Numbered from the stretch's first letter, positions 41,733-53,471 are shown. The stretch is 64,000 nucleotides of DNA from Siphonodentalium dalli (GCA_032622095.1 CP136066.1:4303784-4367783); one strand, 5' to 3'. The notes: generated by a model not told the origin, from the letters alone. Translations and numbers: made by a program.

Positions 41733-42005
41733 ATTAATTTTTATAACATTTTTATGTTTCCAAATGGTCAAGTTTGGTGTCACCATCGGCTATGGGTTTG
41801 ACATGCGCATATTGAGTGTTAATCGGCGCCATTTCGAAGTTAGCACATGTTTGGTATCAAATGACAGTCAAGACCATATTCGGTTATTGGAAATTTGTCC
41901 AGGTTCAAAATCAAGCGCAGACTCCATTGTATAAGCGGAAAAATGGTCTATTGGAAATATAAAAACAAACAAAAGATACAAAATATGTATAAAAAATTTC
42001 TCCAC

Positions 42006-42098
42006 TCCCTCGAACCGGATTCGAAACAGTGACCTAAGGATAGCTGACAACGTCGTAGCATCTACAGTCCTCCGCTCTACCAACTGAGCTATCGAGGG
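42006..42098 (-). tRNA. tRNA-Tyr(GTA), array 2 copy 20, G53T variant
   Basis: A different change at the same base: G53 to T. An independent hit on the B box. Confidence 0.65.
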
Positions 42099-42328
42099 TC
42101 GGCTGAAATGGTGGGCGCGCAAATTTCGCCTGCTTTTAATAGTCAAACCGGACGAAATTTGGAAATATCGATTCTCTTTGTTGAATCATTTATGAATGCC
42201 GGAGAATTCCAACGGAACCTGTTTCTCGCAGCACTATGTGCGAAAGATCTAGTGTTCAATGGAAATAACTAATTTGAACATCACATTGGCGCCGCCTTGA
42301 CTTTACTATGAGGGAATTGGCTCTCGCT

Positions 42329-42397
42329 GGCCTCGTGGCCCAATGGATAAGGCGTCTGACTATCAGAAGATTGCGAGTTCGAGTCTCGTCGGGGTCG
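42329..42397 (+). pseudogene. tRNA-Arg without anticodon (4-nt deletion)
   Basis: Four bases of the anticodon loop are missing, taking out TCG; T13 is also C. A and B boxes remain, so it may still be transcribed, but it cannot act as tRNA-Arg. Confidence 0.9.
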
Positions 42398-42670
42398 ATT
42401 AATTTTTATAACATTTTTATGTTTCCAAATGTTCAAGTTTGGTGTCACCATCGGCTATGGGTTTGACATGCGCATATTGAGTGTTAATCGGCGCCATTTC
42501 GAAGTTAGCACATGTTTGGTATCAAATGACAGTCAAGACCATATTCGGTTATTGGAAATTTGTCCAGGTTCAAAATCAAGCGCAGACTCCATTGTATAAG
42601 CGGAAAAATGGTCTATTGGAAATATAAAACCAAACAAAAGATACAAAATATGTATAAAATCTTTCTCCAC

Positions 42671-42763
42671 TCCCTCGAACCGGATTCGAACCAGTGACCT
42701 AAGGATAGTTGAGAACGTCGTAGCATCTACAGTCCTCCGCTCTACCAACTGAGCTATCGAGGG
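42671..42763 (-). tRNA. tRNA-Tyr(GTA), array 2 copy 21, intron variant
   Basis: Two intron substitutions (...GTTCTCAACT); the mature sequence is consensus. Shared with 43340. Confidence 0.9.
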
Positions 42764-42993
42764 TCGGCTGAAATGGTGGGCGCGCAAATTTCGCCTGCTT
42801 TTAATAGTCAAACCGGACGAAATTTGGAAATATCGATTCTCTTTGTTGAATCATTTATGAATGCCGGAGAATTCCAACGGAACCTGTTTCTCGCAGCACG
42901 ATGTGCGAAAGATCTAGTGTTCAATGGAAATAACTAATTTGAACATCACATTGGCGCCGCCTTGACTTTACTATGAGGGAATTGGCTCTCGCT

Positions 42994-43066
42994 GGCCTCG
43001 TGGCCTAATGGATAAGGCGTCTGACTTCGAATCAGAAGATTGCGAGTTCGAGTCTCGTCGGGGTCG
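42994..43066 (+). tRNA. tRNA-Arg(TCG), array 2 copy 22
   Basis: Consensus gene; proximal terminator broken (ATTGATTATT), next T5 run about 15 bp on. Confidence 0.92.
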
Positions 43067-43339
43067 ATTGATTATTATAACATTTTTATGTTTCCAAATG
43101 GTCAAGTTTGGTGTCACCATCGGCTATGGGTTTGACATGCGCATATTGAGTGTTAATCGGCGCCATTTCGAAGTTAGCACATGTTTGGTATCAAATGACA
43201 GTCAAGACCATATTCGGTTATTGGAAATTTGTCCAGGTTCAAAATCAAGCGCAGACTCCATTGTATCAGCGGAAAAATGGTCTATTGGAAATATAAAAAC
43301 AAACAAAAGATAAAAAATATGTATAAAATCTTTCTCCAC

Positions 43340-43432
43340 TCCCTCGAACCGGATTCGAACCAGTGACCTAAGGATAGTTGAGAACGTCGTAGCATCTACA
43401 GTCCTCCGCTCTACCAACTGAGCTATCGAGGG
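43340..43432 (-). tRNA. tRNA-Tyr(GTA), array 2 copy 22, intron variant
   Basis: Same intron allele as 42671. Confidence 0.9.
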
Positions 43433-43663
43433 TCGGCTGAAATGGTGCGCGCGCAAATTTCGCCAGCTTTTAATAGTCAAACCGGACGAAATTTGGAAAT
43501 ATCGACTCTCTTTGTTGAATCATTTATGAATGCCGGAGAATTCCAAACGGAACCTGTTTCTCGCAGCACGATGTGCGAAAGATCTAGTGTTCAATGGAAA
43601 TAACTAATTTGAACATCACATTGGCGCCGCCTTGACTTTACTATGAGGGAAGTGGCTCTCGCT

Positions 43664-43736
43664 GGCCTCGTGGCCTAATGGATAAGGCGTCTGACTTCGA
43701 ATCAGAAGATTGCGAGTTCGAGTCTCGTCGGGGTCG
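43664..43736 (+). tRNA. tRNA-Arg(TCG), array 2 copy 23
   Basis: Matches the consensus. Confidence 0.94.
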
Positions 43737-44009
43737 ATTAATTTTTATAACATTTTTATGTTTCCAAATAGTCAAGTTTGGTGTCACCATCGGCTATGGG
43801 TTTGACATGCGCATATTGAGTGTTAATCGGCGCCATTTCGAAGTTAGCACATGTTTGGTATCAAATGACAGTCAAGACCATATTCGGTTATTGGAAATTT
43901 GTCCAGGTTCAAAATCAAGCGAAGACTCCATTGTATAAGCGGAAAAATGGTCTATTGGAAATATAAAAACAAACAAAAGATACAAAATATGTATAAAAAT
44001 TTTCTCCAC

Positions 44010-44102
44010 TCCCTCGAACCGGATTCGAACCAGTGACCTAAGGATAGCTGACAACGTCGTAGCATCTACAGCCCTCCGCTCTACCAACTGAGCTATCGAG
44101 GG
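44010..44102 (-). tRNA. tRNA-Tyr(GTA), array 2 copy 23
   Basis: A31 to G makes a G-U pair at the base of the anticodon loop; tolerable. Confidence 0.88.
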
Positions 44103-44334
44103 TCGGCTGAAATGGTGGGCGCGTAAATTTCGCCTGCTTTTAATAGTCAAACCGGACGAAATTTGGAAATATCGATTCTCTTTGTTGAATCATTTATGAA
44201 TGCCGGAGAATTCCAACGGAACCTGTTTCTCGCAGCACGATGTGCGAAAGATCTATAGTGTTCAATGGAAATAACTAATTTGAACATCACATTGGCGCCG
44301 CCTTGACTTTACTATGAGGGAATTGGCTCTCGCT

Positions 44335-44407
44335 GGCCTCGTGGCCTAATGGATAAGGCGTCTGACTTCGAATCAGAAGATTGCGTGTTCGAGTCTCGTC
44401 GGTTTCG
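44335..44407 (+). pseudogene. tRNA-Arg, acceptor-stem damage
   Basis: G69 and G70 are T (two acceptor mismatches) and A52 is T in the T stem. Duplicated at 47682. Confidence 0.75.
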
Positions 44408-44680
44408 ATAAATTTTTATAACATTTTTATGTTTCCAAATGGTCAAGTTTGGTGTCACCATCGGCTATGGGTTTGACATGCGCATATTGAGTGTTAATCG
44501 GCGCCATTTCGAAGTTAGCACATGTTTGGTATCAAATGACAGTCAAGACCATATTCGGTTATTGGAAATTTGTCCAGGTTCAAAATCAAGCGCAGACTCC
44601 ATTGTATAAGCGGGAAAATGGTCTATTGGAAATATAAAAACAAACAAAAGATACAAAATATGTATAACATTTTTCTCCAC

Positions 44681-44773
44681 TCCCTCGAACCGGATTCGAA
44701 GCAGTGACCTAAGGATACCTGACAACGTCGTAGCATCTACAGTCCTCCGCTCTACCAACTGAGCTATCGAGGG
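44681..44773 (-). tRNA. tRNA-Tyr(GTA), array 2 copy 24, G53C variant
   Basis: G53 to C plus an intron change; the first terminator T run is also lost. Confidence 0.6.
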
Positions 44774-45003
44774 TCGGCTGAAATGGTGCGCGCGCAAATT
44801 TCGCCTGCTTTTAATAGTCAAACCGGACGAAATTTGGAAATATCGATTCTCTTTGTTGAATCATTTATGAATGCCGGAGAATTCCAACGGAACCTGTTTC
44901 TCGCAGCACGATGTGCGAAAGATCTAGTGTTCAATGGAAATAACTAATTTGAACATCACATTGGCGCCGCCTTGACTTTACTATGAGGGAAGTGGCTCTC
45001 GCT

Positions 45004-45076
45004 GGCCTCGTGGCCTAATGGATAAGGCGTCTGACTTCGAATCAGAAGATTGCGAGTTCGAGTCTCGTCTGGGTCG
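45004..45076 (+). tRNA. tRNA-Arg(TCG), array 2 copy 25, acceptor variant
   Basis: G67 to T mismatches C6. Confidence 0.8.
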
Positions 45077-45349
45077 ATTAATTTTTATAACATTTTTATG
45101 TTTCCAAATGGTCAAGTTTGGTGTCACCATCGGCTATGGGTTTGACATGCGCATATTGAGTGTTAATCGGCGCCATTTCGAAGTTAGCACATGTTTGGTA
45201 TCAAATGACAGTCAAGACCATATTCGGTTATTGGAAATTTGTCCAGGTTCAAAATCAAGCGCAGACTCCATTGTATAAGCGGAAAAATGGTCTATTGGAA
45301 ATATAAAAACAAACAAAAGATACAAAATATGTATACAAATTTTCTCCAC

Positions 45350-45442
45350 TCCCTCGAACCGGATTCGAACCAGTGACCTAAGGATAGCTGACAACGTCGT
45401 AGCATCTACAGTCCTCCGCTCTACCAACTGAGCTATCGAGGG
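45350..45442 (-). tRNA. tRNA-Tyr(GTA), array 2 copy 25
   Basis: Consensus gene; terminator T3 only. Confidence 0.92.
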
Positions 45443-45672
45443 TCGGCTGAAATGGTGGGCGCGCAAATTTCGAAAGCTTTTAATAGTAAAACCGGACGAA
45501 ATTTGGAAATATCGATTCTCTTTGTTGAATCATTTATGAATGCCGGAGAATTCCAACGGAACCTGTTTCTCGCAGCACGATGTGCGAAAGATCTAGTGTT
45601 CAATGGAAATAACTAATTTGAACATCACATCGGCGCCGCCTTGACTTTACTATGAGGGAATTGGCTCTCGCT

Positions 45673-45745
45673 GGCCTCGTGGCCTAATGGATAAGGCGTC
45701 TGACTTCGAATCAGAATATTGCGAGTTCGAGTCTCGTCGGGGTCG
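45673..45745 (+). tRNA. tRNA-Arg(TCG), array 2 copy 26
   Basis: Variable-loop base 45 G to T, the marker of a sublineage between 45673 and 53774. Confidence 0.91.
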
Positions 45746-46018
45746 ATTGATTTTTATAACATTTTTATGTTTCCAAATGGTCAAGTTTGGTGTCACCATC
45801 GGCTATGGGTTTGACATGCGCATATTGAGTGTTAATCGGCGCCATTTCGAAGTTAGCACATGTTTGGTATCAAATGACAGTCAAGACCATATTCGGTTAT
45901 TGGAAATTTGTCCAGGTTCAAAATCAAGCGCAGACTCCATTGTATAAGCGGAAAAATGGTCTATTGGAAATATAAAAACAAACAAAAGATACAAAATATG
46001 TATACAAATTTTCTCCAC

Positions 46019-46111
46019 TCCCTCGAACCGGATTCGAACCAGTGACCTAAGGATAGCTGACAACGTCGTAGCATCTACAGTCCTCCGCTCTACCAACTGA
46101 GCTATCGAGGG
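46019..46111 (-). tRNA. tRNA-Tyr(GTA), array 2 copy 26
   Basis: Consensus gene; terminator T3. Confidence 0.92.
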
Positions 46112-46341
46112 TCGGCTGAAATGGTTGGCGCGCAAATTTCGAAAGCTTTTAATAGTCAAACCGGACGAAATTTGGAAATATCGATTCTCTATGTTGAATC
46201 ATTTATGAATGCCGGAGAATTCCAACGGAACCTGTTTCTCGCAGCACGATGTACGAAAGATCTAGTGTTCAATGGAAATAACTAATTTGAACATCACATT
46301 GGCGCCGCCTTGACTTTACTATGAGGGAATTGGCTCTCGCT

Positions 46342-46414
46342 GGCCTCGTGGCCTAATGGATAAGGCGTCTGACTTCGAATCATAATATTGCGTGTTCGAG
46401 TCTCGTCGGGGTCG
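46342..46414 (+). tRNA. tRNA-Arg(TCG), array 2 copy 27, stem variants
   Basis: Anticodon-stem mismatch (base 42 G to T), T-stem A52 to T, and the base-45 marker. Probably impaired. Confidence 0.6.
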
Positions 46415-46687
46415 ATTAATTTTTATAACATTTTTATGTTTCCAAATGGTCAAGTTTGGTGTCACCATCGGCTATGGGTTTGACATGCGCATATTGAGTG
46501 TTAATCGGCGCCATTTCGAAGTTAGCACATGTTTGGTATCAAATGACAGTCAAGACCATATTCGGTTATTGGAAATTTGTCCAGGTTCAAAATCAAGCGC
46601 AGACTCCATTGTATAAGCGGAAAAATGGTCTATTGGAAATTTAAATACAAACAAAAGATTCAAAATATGTATAAAATTGTTCTCCAC

Positions 46688-46780
46688 TCCCTCGAACCGG
46701 ATTCGAAGCAGTGACCTAAGGACAGCTGACAACGTCGTAGCATCTACAGTCCTCCGCTCTACCAACTGAGCTATCGAGGG
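46688..46780 (-). tRNA. tRNA-Tyr(GTA), array 2 copy 27, A38G/G53C variant
   Basis: Changes at A38 (splice-site side of the intron) and G53. Confidence 0.6.
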
Positions 46781-47010
46781 TCGGCTGAAATGGTGCGCGC
46801 GCAAATTTCGCCAGGTTTTAATAGTCAAACCGGACGAAATTTGGAAATATCGATTCTCTTTGTTGAATCATTTATGAATGCCGGAGAATTCCAACGGAAC
46901 CTGTTTCTCGCAGCACGATGTGCGAAAGATCTAGTGTTCAATGGAAATAACTAATTTGAACATCACATTGGCGCCGCCTTGACTTTACTATGAGGGAATT
47001 GGCTCTCGCT

Positions 47011-47083
47011 GGCCTCGTGGCCTAATGGATAAGGCGTCTGACTTCGAATCATAATATTGCGAGTTCGAGTCTCGTCGGGGTCG
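47011..47083 (+). tRNA. tRNA-Arg(TCG), array 2 copy 28, anticodon-stem variant
   Basis: Base 42 G to T (C28-U42 mismatch) and the base-45 marker. Confidence 0.75.
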
Positions 47084-47356
47084 ATTAATTTTTATAACAT
47101 TTTTATGTTTCCAAATGGTCAAGTTTGGTGTCACCATCGGCTATGGGTTTGACATGCGCATATTGAGTGTTAATCGGCGCCATTTCGAAGTTAGCACATG
47201 TTTGGTATCAAATGACAGTCAAGACCATATTCGGTTATTGGAAATTTGTCCAGGTTCAAAATCAAGCGCAGACTCCATTGTATAAGCGGAAAAATGGTCT
47301 ATTGGAAATATAAAAACAAACAAAAGATACAAAATATGTATAAAATTTTTCTCCAC

Positions 47357-47449
47357 TCCCTCGAACCGGATTCGAACCAGTGACCTAAGGATAGCTGACA
47401 ACGTCGTAGCATCTACAGTACTCCGCTCTACCAACTGAGCTATCGAGGG
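47357..47449 (-). tRNA. tRNA-Tyr(GTA), array 2 copy 28, anticodon-stem variant
   Basis: G30 to T mismatches C40. Confidence 0.78.
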
Positions 47450-47681
47450 TCGGCTGAAATGGTGGGCGCGTAAATTTCGCCTGCTTTTAATAGTCAAACC
47501 GGACGAAATTTGGAAATGTCGATTCTCTTTGTTGAATCATTTATGAATGCCGGAGAATTCCAACGGAACCTGTTTCTCGCAGCACGATGTGCGAAAGATC
47601 TATAGTGTTCAATGGAAATAACTAATTTGAACATCACATTGGCGCCGCCTTGACTTTACTATGAGGGAATTGGCTCTCGCT

Positions 47682-47754
47682 GGCCTCGTGGCCTAATGGA
47701 TAAGGCGTCTGACTTCGAATCAGAAGATTGCGTGTTCGAGTCTCGTCGGTTTCG
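47682..47754 (+). pseudogene. tRNA-Arg, acceptor-stem damage
   Basis: Same allele as 44335; opens the second 5-unit block. Confidence 0.75.
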
Positions 47755-48026
47755 ATAAATTTTTATAACATTTTTATGTTTCCAAATGGTCAAGTTTGGT
47801 GTCACCATCGGCTATGGGTTTGACATGCGCATATTGAGTGTTAATCGGCGCCATTTCGAAGTTAGCACATGTTTGGTATCAAATGACAGTCAAGACCATA
47901 TTCGGTTATTGGAAATTTGTCCAGGTTCAAAATCAAGCGCAGACTCCATTGTATAACGGGAAAATGGTCTATTGGAAATATAAAAACAAACAAAAGATAC
48001 AAAATATGTATAACATTTTTCTCCAC

Positions 48027-48119
48027 TCCCTCGAACCGGATTCGAAGCAGTGACCTAAGGATACCTGACAACGTCGTAGCATCTACAGTCCTCCGCTCTA
48101 CCAACTGAGCTATCGAGGG
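48027..48119 (-). tRNA. tRNA-Tyr(GTA), array 2 copy 29, G53C variant
   Basis: Block partner of 44681 (3,346 bp away), with the same intron and terminator changes. Confidence 0.6.
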
Positions 48120-48349
48120 TCGGCTGAAATGGTGCGCGCGCAAATTTCGCCTGCTTTTAATAGTCAAACCGGACGAAATTTGGAAATATCGATTCTCTTT
48201 GTTGAATCATTTATGAATGCCGGAAAATTCCAACGGAACCTGTTTCTCGCAGCACGATGTGCGAAAGATCTAGTGTTCAATGGAAATAACTAATTTGAAC
48301 ATCACATTGGCGCCGCCTTGACTTTACTATGAGGGAAGTGGCTCTCGCT

Positions 48350-48422
48350 GGCCTCGTGGCCTAATGGATAAGGCGTCTGACTTCGAATCAGAAGATTGCG
48401 AGTTCGAATCTCGTCGGGGTCG
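48350..48422 (+). tRNA. tRNA-Arg(TCG), array 2 copy 30
   Basis: T-loop base 59 G to A, outside the invariant positions. Confidence 0.91.
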
Positions 48423-48695
48423 ATTAATTTTTATAACATTTTTATGTTTCCAAATGGTCAAGTTTGGTGTCACCATCGGCTATGGGTTTGACATGCGCAT
48501 ATTGAGTGTTAATCGGCGCCATTTCGAAGTTAGCACATGTTTGGTATCAAATGACAGTCAAGACCATATTCGGTTATTGGAAATTTGTCCAGGTTCAAAA
48601 TCAAGCGCAGACTCCATTGAATAAGCGGAAAAATGGTCTATTGGAAATATAAAAACAAACAAAAGATACAAAATATGTATACAAATTTTCTCCAC

Positions 48696-48788
48696 TCCCT
48701 CGAACCGGATTCGAACCAGTGACCTAAGGATAGCTGACAACGTCGTAGCATCTACAGTCCTCCGTTCTACCAACTGAGCTATCGAGGG
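48696..48788 (-). tRNA. tRNA-Tyr(GTA), array 2 copy 30, D-stem variant
   Basis: G24 to A mismatches C11. Confidence 0.8.
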
Positions 48789-49018
48789 TCGGCTGAAATG
48801 GTGGGCGCGCAAATTTCGAAAGCTTTTAATAGTAAAACCGGACGAAATTTGGAAATATCGATTCTCTTTGTTGAATCATTTATGAATGCCGGAGAATTCC
48901 AACGGAACCTGTTTCTCGCAGCACGATGTGCGAAAGATATAGTGTTCAATGGAAATAACTAATTTGAACATCACATCGGCGCCGCCTTGACTTTACTATG
49001 AGGGAATTGGCTCTCGCT

Positions 49019-49091
49019 GGCCTCGTGGCCTAATGGATAAGGCGTCTGACTTCGAATCAGAATATTGCGAGTTCGAGTCTCGTCGGGGTCG
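49019..49091 (+). tRNA. tRNA-Arg(TCG), array 2 copy 31
   Basis: Base-45 marker only. Confidence 0.91.
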
Positions 49092-49364
49092 ATTGATTTT
49101 TATAACATTTTTATGTTTCCAAATGGTCAAGTTTGGTGTCACCATCGGCTATGGGTTTGACATGCGCATATTGAGTGTTAATCGGCGCCATTTCGAAGTT
49201 AGCACATGTTTGGTATCAAATGACAGTCAAGACCATATTCGGTTATTGGAAATTTGTCCAGGTTCAAAATCAAGCGCAGACTCCATTGTATAAGCGGAAA
49301 AATGGTCTATTGGAAATATAAAAACAAACAAAAGATACAAAATATGTATACAAATTTTCTCCAC

Positions 49365-49457
49365 TCCCTCGAACCGGATTCGAACCAGTGACCTAAGGAT
49401 AGCTGACAACGTCGTAGCATCTACAGTCCTCCGCTCTACCAACTGAGCTATCGAGGG
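49365..49457 (-). tRNA. tRNA-Tyr(GTA), array 2 copy 31
   Basis: Consensus gene; terminator T3. Confidence 0.92.
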
Positions 49458-49687
49458 TCGGCTGAAATGGTTGGCGCGCAAATTTCGAAAGCTTTTAATA
49501 GTCAAACCGGACGAAATTTGGAAATATCGATTCTCTTTGTTGAATCATTTATGAATGCCGGAGAATTCCAACGGAACCTGTTTCTCGCAGCACGATGTGC
49601 GAAAGATCTAGTGTTCAATGGAAATAACTAATTTGAACATCACATTGGCGCCGCCTTGACTTTACTATGAGGGAATTGGCTCTCGCT

Positions 49688-49760
49688 GGCCTCGTGGCCT
49701 AATGGATAAGGCGTCTGAATTCGAATCAGAATATTGCGAGTTCGAGTCTCGTCGGGGTCG
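49688..49760 (+). tRNA. tRNA-Arg(TCG), array 2 copy 32, C32A
   Basis: Anticodon-loop C32 to A and the base-45 marker; same allele at 50357 and 51026. Confidence 0.87.
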
Positions 49761-50033
49761 ATTGATTTTTATAACATTTTTATGTTTCCAAATGGTCAAG
49801 TTTGGTGTCACCATCGGCTATGGGTTTGACATGCGCATATTGAGTGTTAATCGGCGCCATTTCGAAGTTAGCACATGTTTGGTATCAAATGACAGTCAAG
49901 ACCATATTCGGTTATTGGAAATTTGTCCAGGTTCAAAATCAAGCGCAGACTCCATTGTATAAGCGGAAAAATGGTCTATTGGAAATATAAAAACAAACAA
50001 AAGATACAAAATATGTATAAAATTTTTCTCCAC

Positions 50034-50126
50034 TCCCTCGAACCGGATTCGAAGCAGTGACCTAAGGACAGCTGACAACGTCGTAGCATCTACAGTCCTC
50101 CGCTCTACCAACTGAGCTATCGAGGG
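50034..50126 (-). tRNA. tRNA-Tyr(GTA), array 2 copy 32, A38G/G53C variant
   Basis: Same allele as 46688. Confidence 0.6.
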
Positions 50127-50356
50127 TCGGCTGAAATGGTGCGCGCGCAAATTTCGCCAGGTTTTAATAGTCAAACCGGACGAAATTTGGAAATATCGAT
50201 TCTCTTTGTTGAATCATTTATGAATGCCGGAGAATTCCAACGGAACCTGTTTCTCGCAGCACGATGTGCGAAAGATCTAGTGTTCAATGGAAATAACTAA
50301 TTTGAACATCACATTGGCGCCGCCTTGACTTTACTATGAGGGAATTGGCTCTCGCT

Positions 50357-50429
50357 GGCCTCGTGGCCTAATGGATAAGGCGTCTGAATTCGAATCAGAA
50401 TATTGCGAGTTCGAGTCTCGTCGGGGTCG
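50357..50429 (+). tRNA. tRNA-Arg(TCG), array 2 copy 33, C32A
   Basis: Allele of 49688. Confidence 0.87.
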
Positions 50430-50702
50430 ATTGATTTTTATAACATTTTTATGTTTCCAAATGGTCAAGTTTGGTGTCACCATCGGCTATGGGTTTGACA
50501 TGCGCATATTGAGTGTTAATCGGCGCCATTTCGAAGTTAGCACATGTTTGGTATCAAATGACAGTCAAGACCATATTCGGTTATTGGAAATTTGTCCAGG
50601 TTCAAAATCAAGCGCAGACTCCATTGTATAAGCGGAAAAATGGTCTATTGGAAATATAAAAACAAACAAAAGATACAAAATATGTATAAAAAATTTCTCC
50701 AC

Positions 50703-50795
50703 TCCCTCGAACCGGATTCGAACCAGTGACCTAAGGATAGCTGACAACGTCGTAGCATCTACAGTCCTCCGCTCTACCAACTGAGCTATCGAGGG
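50703..50795 (-). tRNA. tRNA-Tyr(GTA), array 2 copy 33
   Basis: Consensus gene. Confidence 0.93.
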
Positions 50796-51025
50796 TCGGC
50801 TGAAATGGTGGGCGCGCAAATTTCGCCTGCTTTTAATAGACAAACCGGACGAAATTTGGAAATATCGATTCTCTTTGTTGAATCATTTATGAATGCCGGA
50901 GAATTCCAACGGAACCTGTTTCTCGCAGCACGATGTGCGAAAGATCTAGTGTTCAATGGAAATAACTAATTTGAACATCACATTGGCGCCGCCTTGACTT
51001 TACTATGAGGGAATTGGCTCTCGCT

Positions 51026-51098
51026 GGCCTCGTGGCCTAATGGATAAGGCGTCTGAATTCGAATCAGAATATTGCGAGTTCGAGTCTCGTCGGGGTCG
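51026..51098 (+). tRNA. tRNA-Arg(TCG), array 2 copy 34, C32A
   Basis: Allele of 49688. Confidence 0.87.
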
Positions 51099-51371
51099 AT
51101 TGATTTTTATAACATTTTTATGTTTCCAAATGGTCAAGTTTGGTGTCACCATCGGCTATGGGTTTGACATGCGCATATTGAGTGTTAATCGGCGCCATTT
51201 CGAAGTTAGCACATGTTTGGTATCAAATGACAGTCAAGACCATATTCGGTTATTGGAAATTTGTCCAGGTTCAAAATCAAGCGCAGACTCCATTGTATAA
51301 GCGGAAAAATGGTCTATTGGAAATATAAAAACAAACAAAAGATACAAAATATGTATAAAATTTTTCTCCAC

Positions 51372-51464
51372 TCCCTCGAACCGGATTCGAAGCAGTGACC
51401 TAAGGACAGCTGACAACGTCGTAGCATCTACAGTCCTCCGCTCTACCAACTGAGCTATCGAGGG
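51372..51464 (-). tRNA. tRNA-Tyr(GTA), array 2 copy 34, A38G/G53C variant
   Basis: Allele of 46688. Confidence 0.6.
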
Positions 51465-51694
51465 TCGGCTGAAATGGTGCGCGCGCAAATTTCGCCAGGT
51501 TTTAATAGTCAAACCGGACGAAATTTGGAAATATCGATTCTCTTTGTTGAATCATTTATGAATGCCGGAGAATTCCAACGGAACCTGTTTCTCGCAGCAC
51601 GATGTGCGAAAGATCTAGTGTTCAATGGAAATAACTAATTTGAACATCACATTGGCGCCGCCTTGACTTTACTATGAGGGAATTGGCTCTCGCT

Positions 51695-51767
51695 GGCCTC
51701 GTGGCCTAATGGATAAGGCGTCTGACTTCGAATCATAATATTGCGAGTTCGAGTCTCGTCGGGGTCG
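51695..51767 (+). tRNA. tRNA-Arg(TCG), array 2 copy 35, anticodon-stem variant
   Basis: Allele of 47011. Confidence 0.75.
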
Positions 51768-52040
51768 ATTAATTTTTATAACATTTTTATGTTTCCAAAT
51801 GGTCAAGTTTGGTGTCACCATCGGCTATGGGTTTGACATGCGCATATTGAGTGTTAATCGGCGCCATTTCGAAGTTAGCACATGTTTGGTATCAAATGAC
51901 AGTCAAGACCATATTCGGTTATTGGAAATTTGTCCAGGTTCAAAATCAAGCGCAGACTCCATTGTATAAGCGGAAAAATGGTCTATTGGAAATATAAAAA
52001 CAAACAAAAGATACAAAATATGTATAAAATTTTTCTCCAC

Positions 52041-52133
52041 TCCCTCGAACCGGATTCGAAGCAGTGACCTAAGGACAGCTGACAACGTCGTAGCATCTAC
52101 AGTCCTCCGCTCTACCAACTGAGCTATCGAGGG
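52041..52133 (-). tRNA. tRNA-Tyr(GTA), array 2 copy 35, A38G/G53C variant
   Basis: Allele of 46688. Confidence 0.6.
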
Positions 52134-52363
52134 TCGGCTGAAATGGTCCGCGCGCAAATTTCGCCAGGTTTTAATAGTCAAACCGGACGAAATTTGGAAA
52201 TATCGATTCTCTTTGTTGAATCATTTATGAATGCCGGAGAATTCCAACGGAACCTGTTTCTCGCAGCACGATGTGCGAAAGATCTAGTGTTCAATGGAAA
52301 TAACTAATTTGAACATCACATTGGCGCCGCCTTGACTTTACTATGAGGGAATTGGCTCTCGCT

Positions 52364-52436
52364 GGCCTCGTGGCCTAATGGATAAGGCGTCTGACTTCGA
52401 ATCATAATATTGCGAGTTCGAGTCTCGTCGGGGTCG
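52364..52436 (+). tRNA. tRNA-Arg(TCG), array 2 copy 36, anticodon-stem variant
   Basis: Allele of 47011. Confidence 0.75.
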
Positions 52437-52709
52437 ATTAATTTTTATAACATTTTTATGTTTCCAAATGGTCAAGTTTGGTGTCACCATCGGCTATGGG
52501 TTTGACATGCGCATATTGAGTGTTAATCGGCGCCATTTCGAAGTTAGCACATGTTTGGTATCAAATGACAGTCAAGACCATATTCGGTTATTGGAAATTT
52601 GTCCAGGTTCAAAATCAAGCGCAGACTCCATTGTATAAGCGGAAAAATGGTCTATTGGAAATATAAAAACAAACAAAAGATACAAAATATGTATAACATA
52701 TTTCTCCAC

Positions 52710-52802
52710 TCCCTCGAACCGGATTCGAAGCAGTGACCTAAGGATACCTGACAACGTCGTAGCATCTACAGTCCTCCGCTCTACCAACTGAGCTATCGAG
52801 GG
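52710..52802 (-). tRNA. tRNA-Tyr(GTA), array 2 copy 36, G53C variant
   Basis: G53C with the intron change of 44681; no T4 run directly downstream. Confidence 0.58.
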
Positions 52803-53032
52803 TCGGCTGAAATGGTGCGCGCGCAAATTTCGCCTGCTTTTAATAGTCAAACCGGACGAAATTTGGAAATATCGATTCTCTTTGTTGAATCATTTATGAA
52901 TGCCGGAGAATTCCAACGGAACCTGTTTCTCGCAGCACGATGTGCGAAAGATCTAGTGTTCAATGGAAATAACTAATTTGAACATCACATCGGCGCCGCC
53001 TTGACTTTACTATGAGGGAATTGGCTCTCGCT

Positions 53033-53105
53033 GGCTTCGTGGCCTAATGGATAAGGCGTCTGACTTCGAATCAGAATATTGCGAGTTCGAGTCTCGTCGG
53101 GGTCG
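53033..53105 (+). tRNA. tRNA-Arg(TCG), array 2 copy 37
   Basis: C4 to T gives a G-U acceptor pair; base-45 marker. Confidence 0.88.
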
Positions 53106-53378
53106 ATTGATTTTTATAACATTTTTATGTTTCCAAATGGTCAAGTTTGGTGTCACCATCGGCTATGGGTTTGACATGCGCATATTGAGTGTTAATCGGC
53201 GCCATTTCGAAGTTAGCACATGTTTGGTATCAAATGACAGTCAAGACCATATTCGGTTATTGGAAATTTGTCCAGGTTCAAAATCAAGCGCAGACTCCAT
53301 TGTATAAGCGGAAAAATGGTCTATTGGAAATATAAAAACAAACAAAAGATACAAAATATGTATAACATATTTCTCCAC

Positions 53379-53471
53379 TCCCTCGAACCGGATTCGAAGC
53401 AGTGACCTACGGATACCTGACAACGTCGTAGCATCAACAGTCCTCCGCTCTACCAACTGAGCTATCGAGGG
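53379..53471 (-). pseudogene. tRNA-Tyr with anticodon changed to GTT
   Basis: A36 to T turns GTA into GTT (an Asn anticodon) and breaks the anticodon-intron pairing. It also has T42 to G in the anticodon stem, G53 to C in the B box and no proximal terminator. Probably dead rather than a recoded tRNA. Confidence 0.7.
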
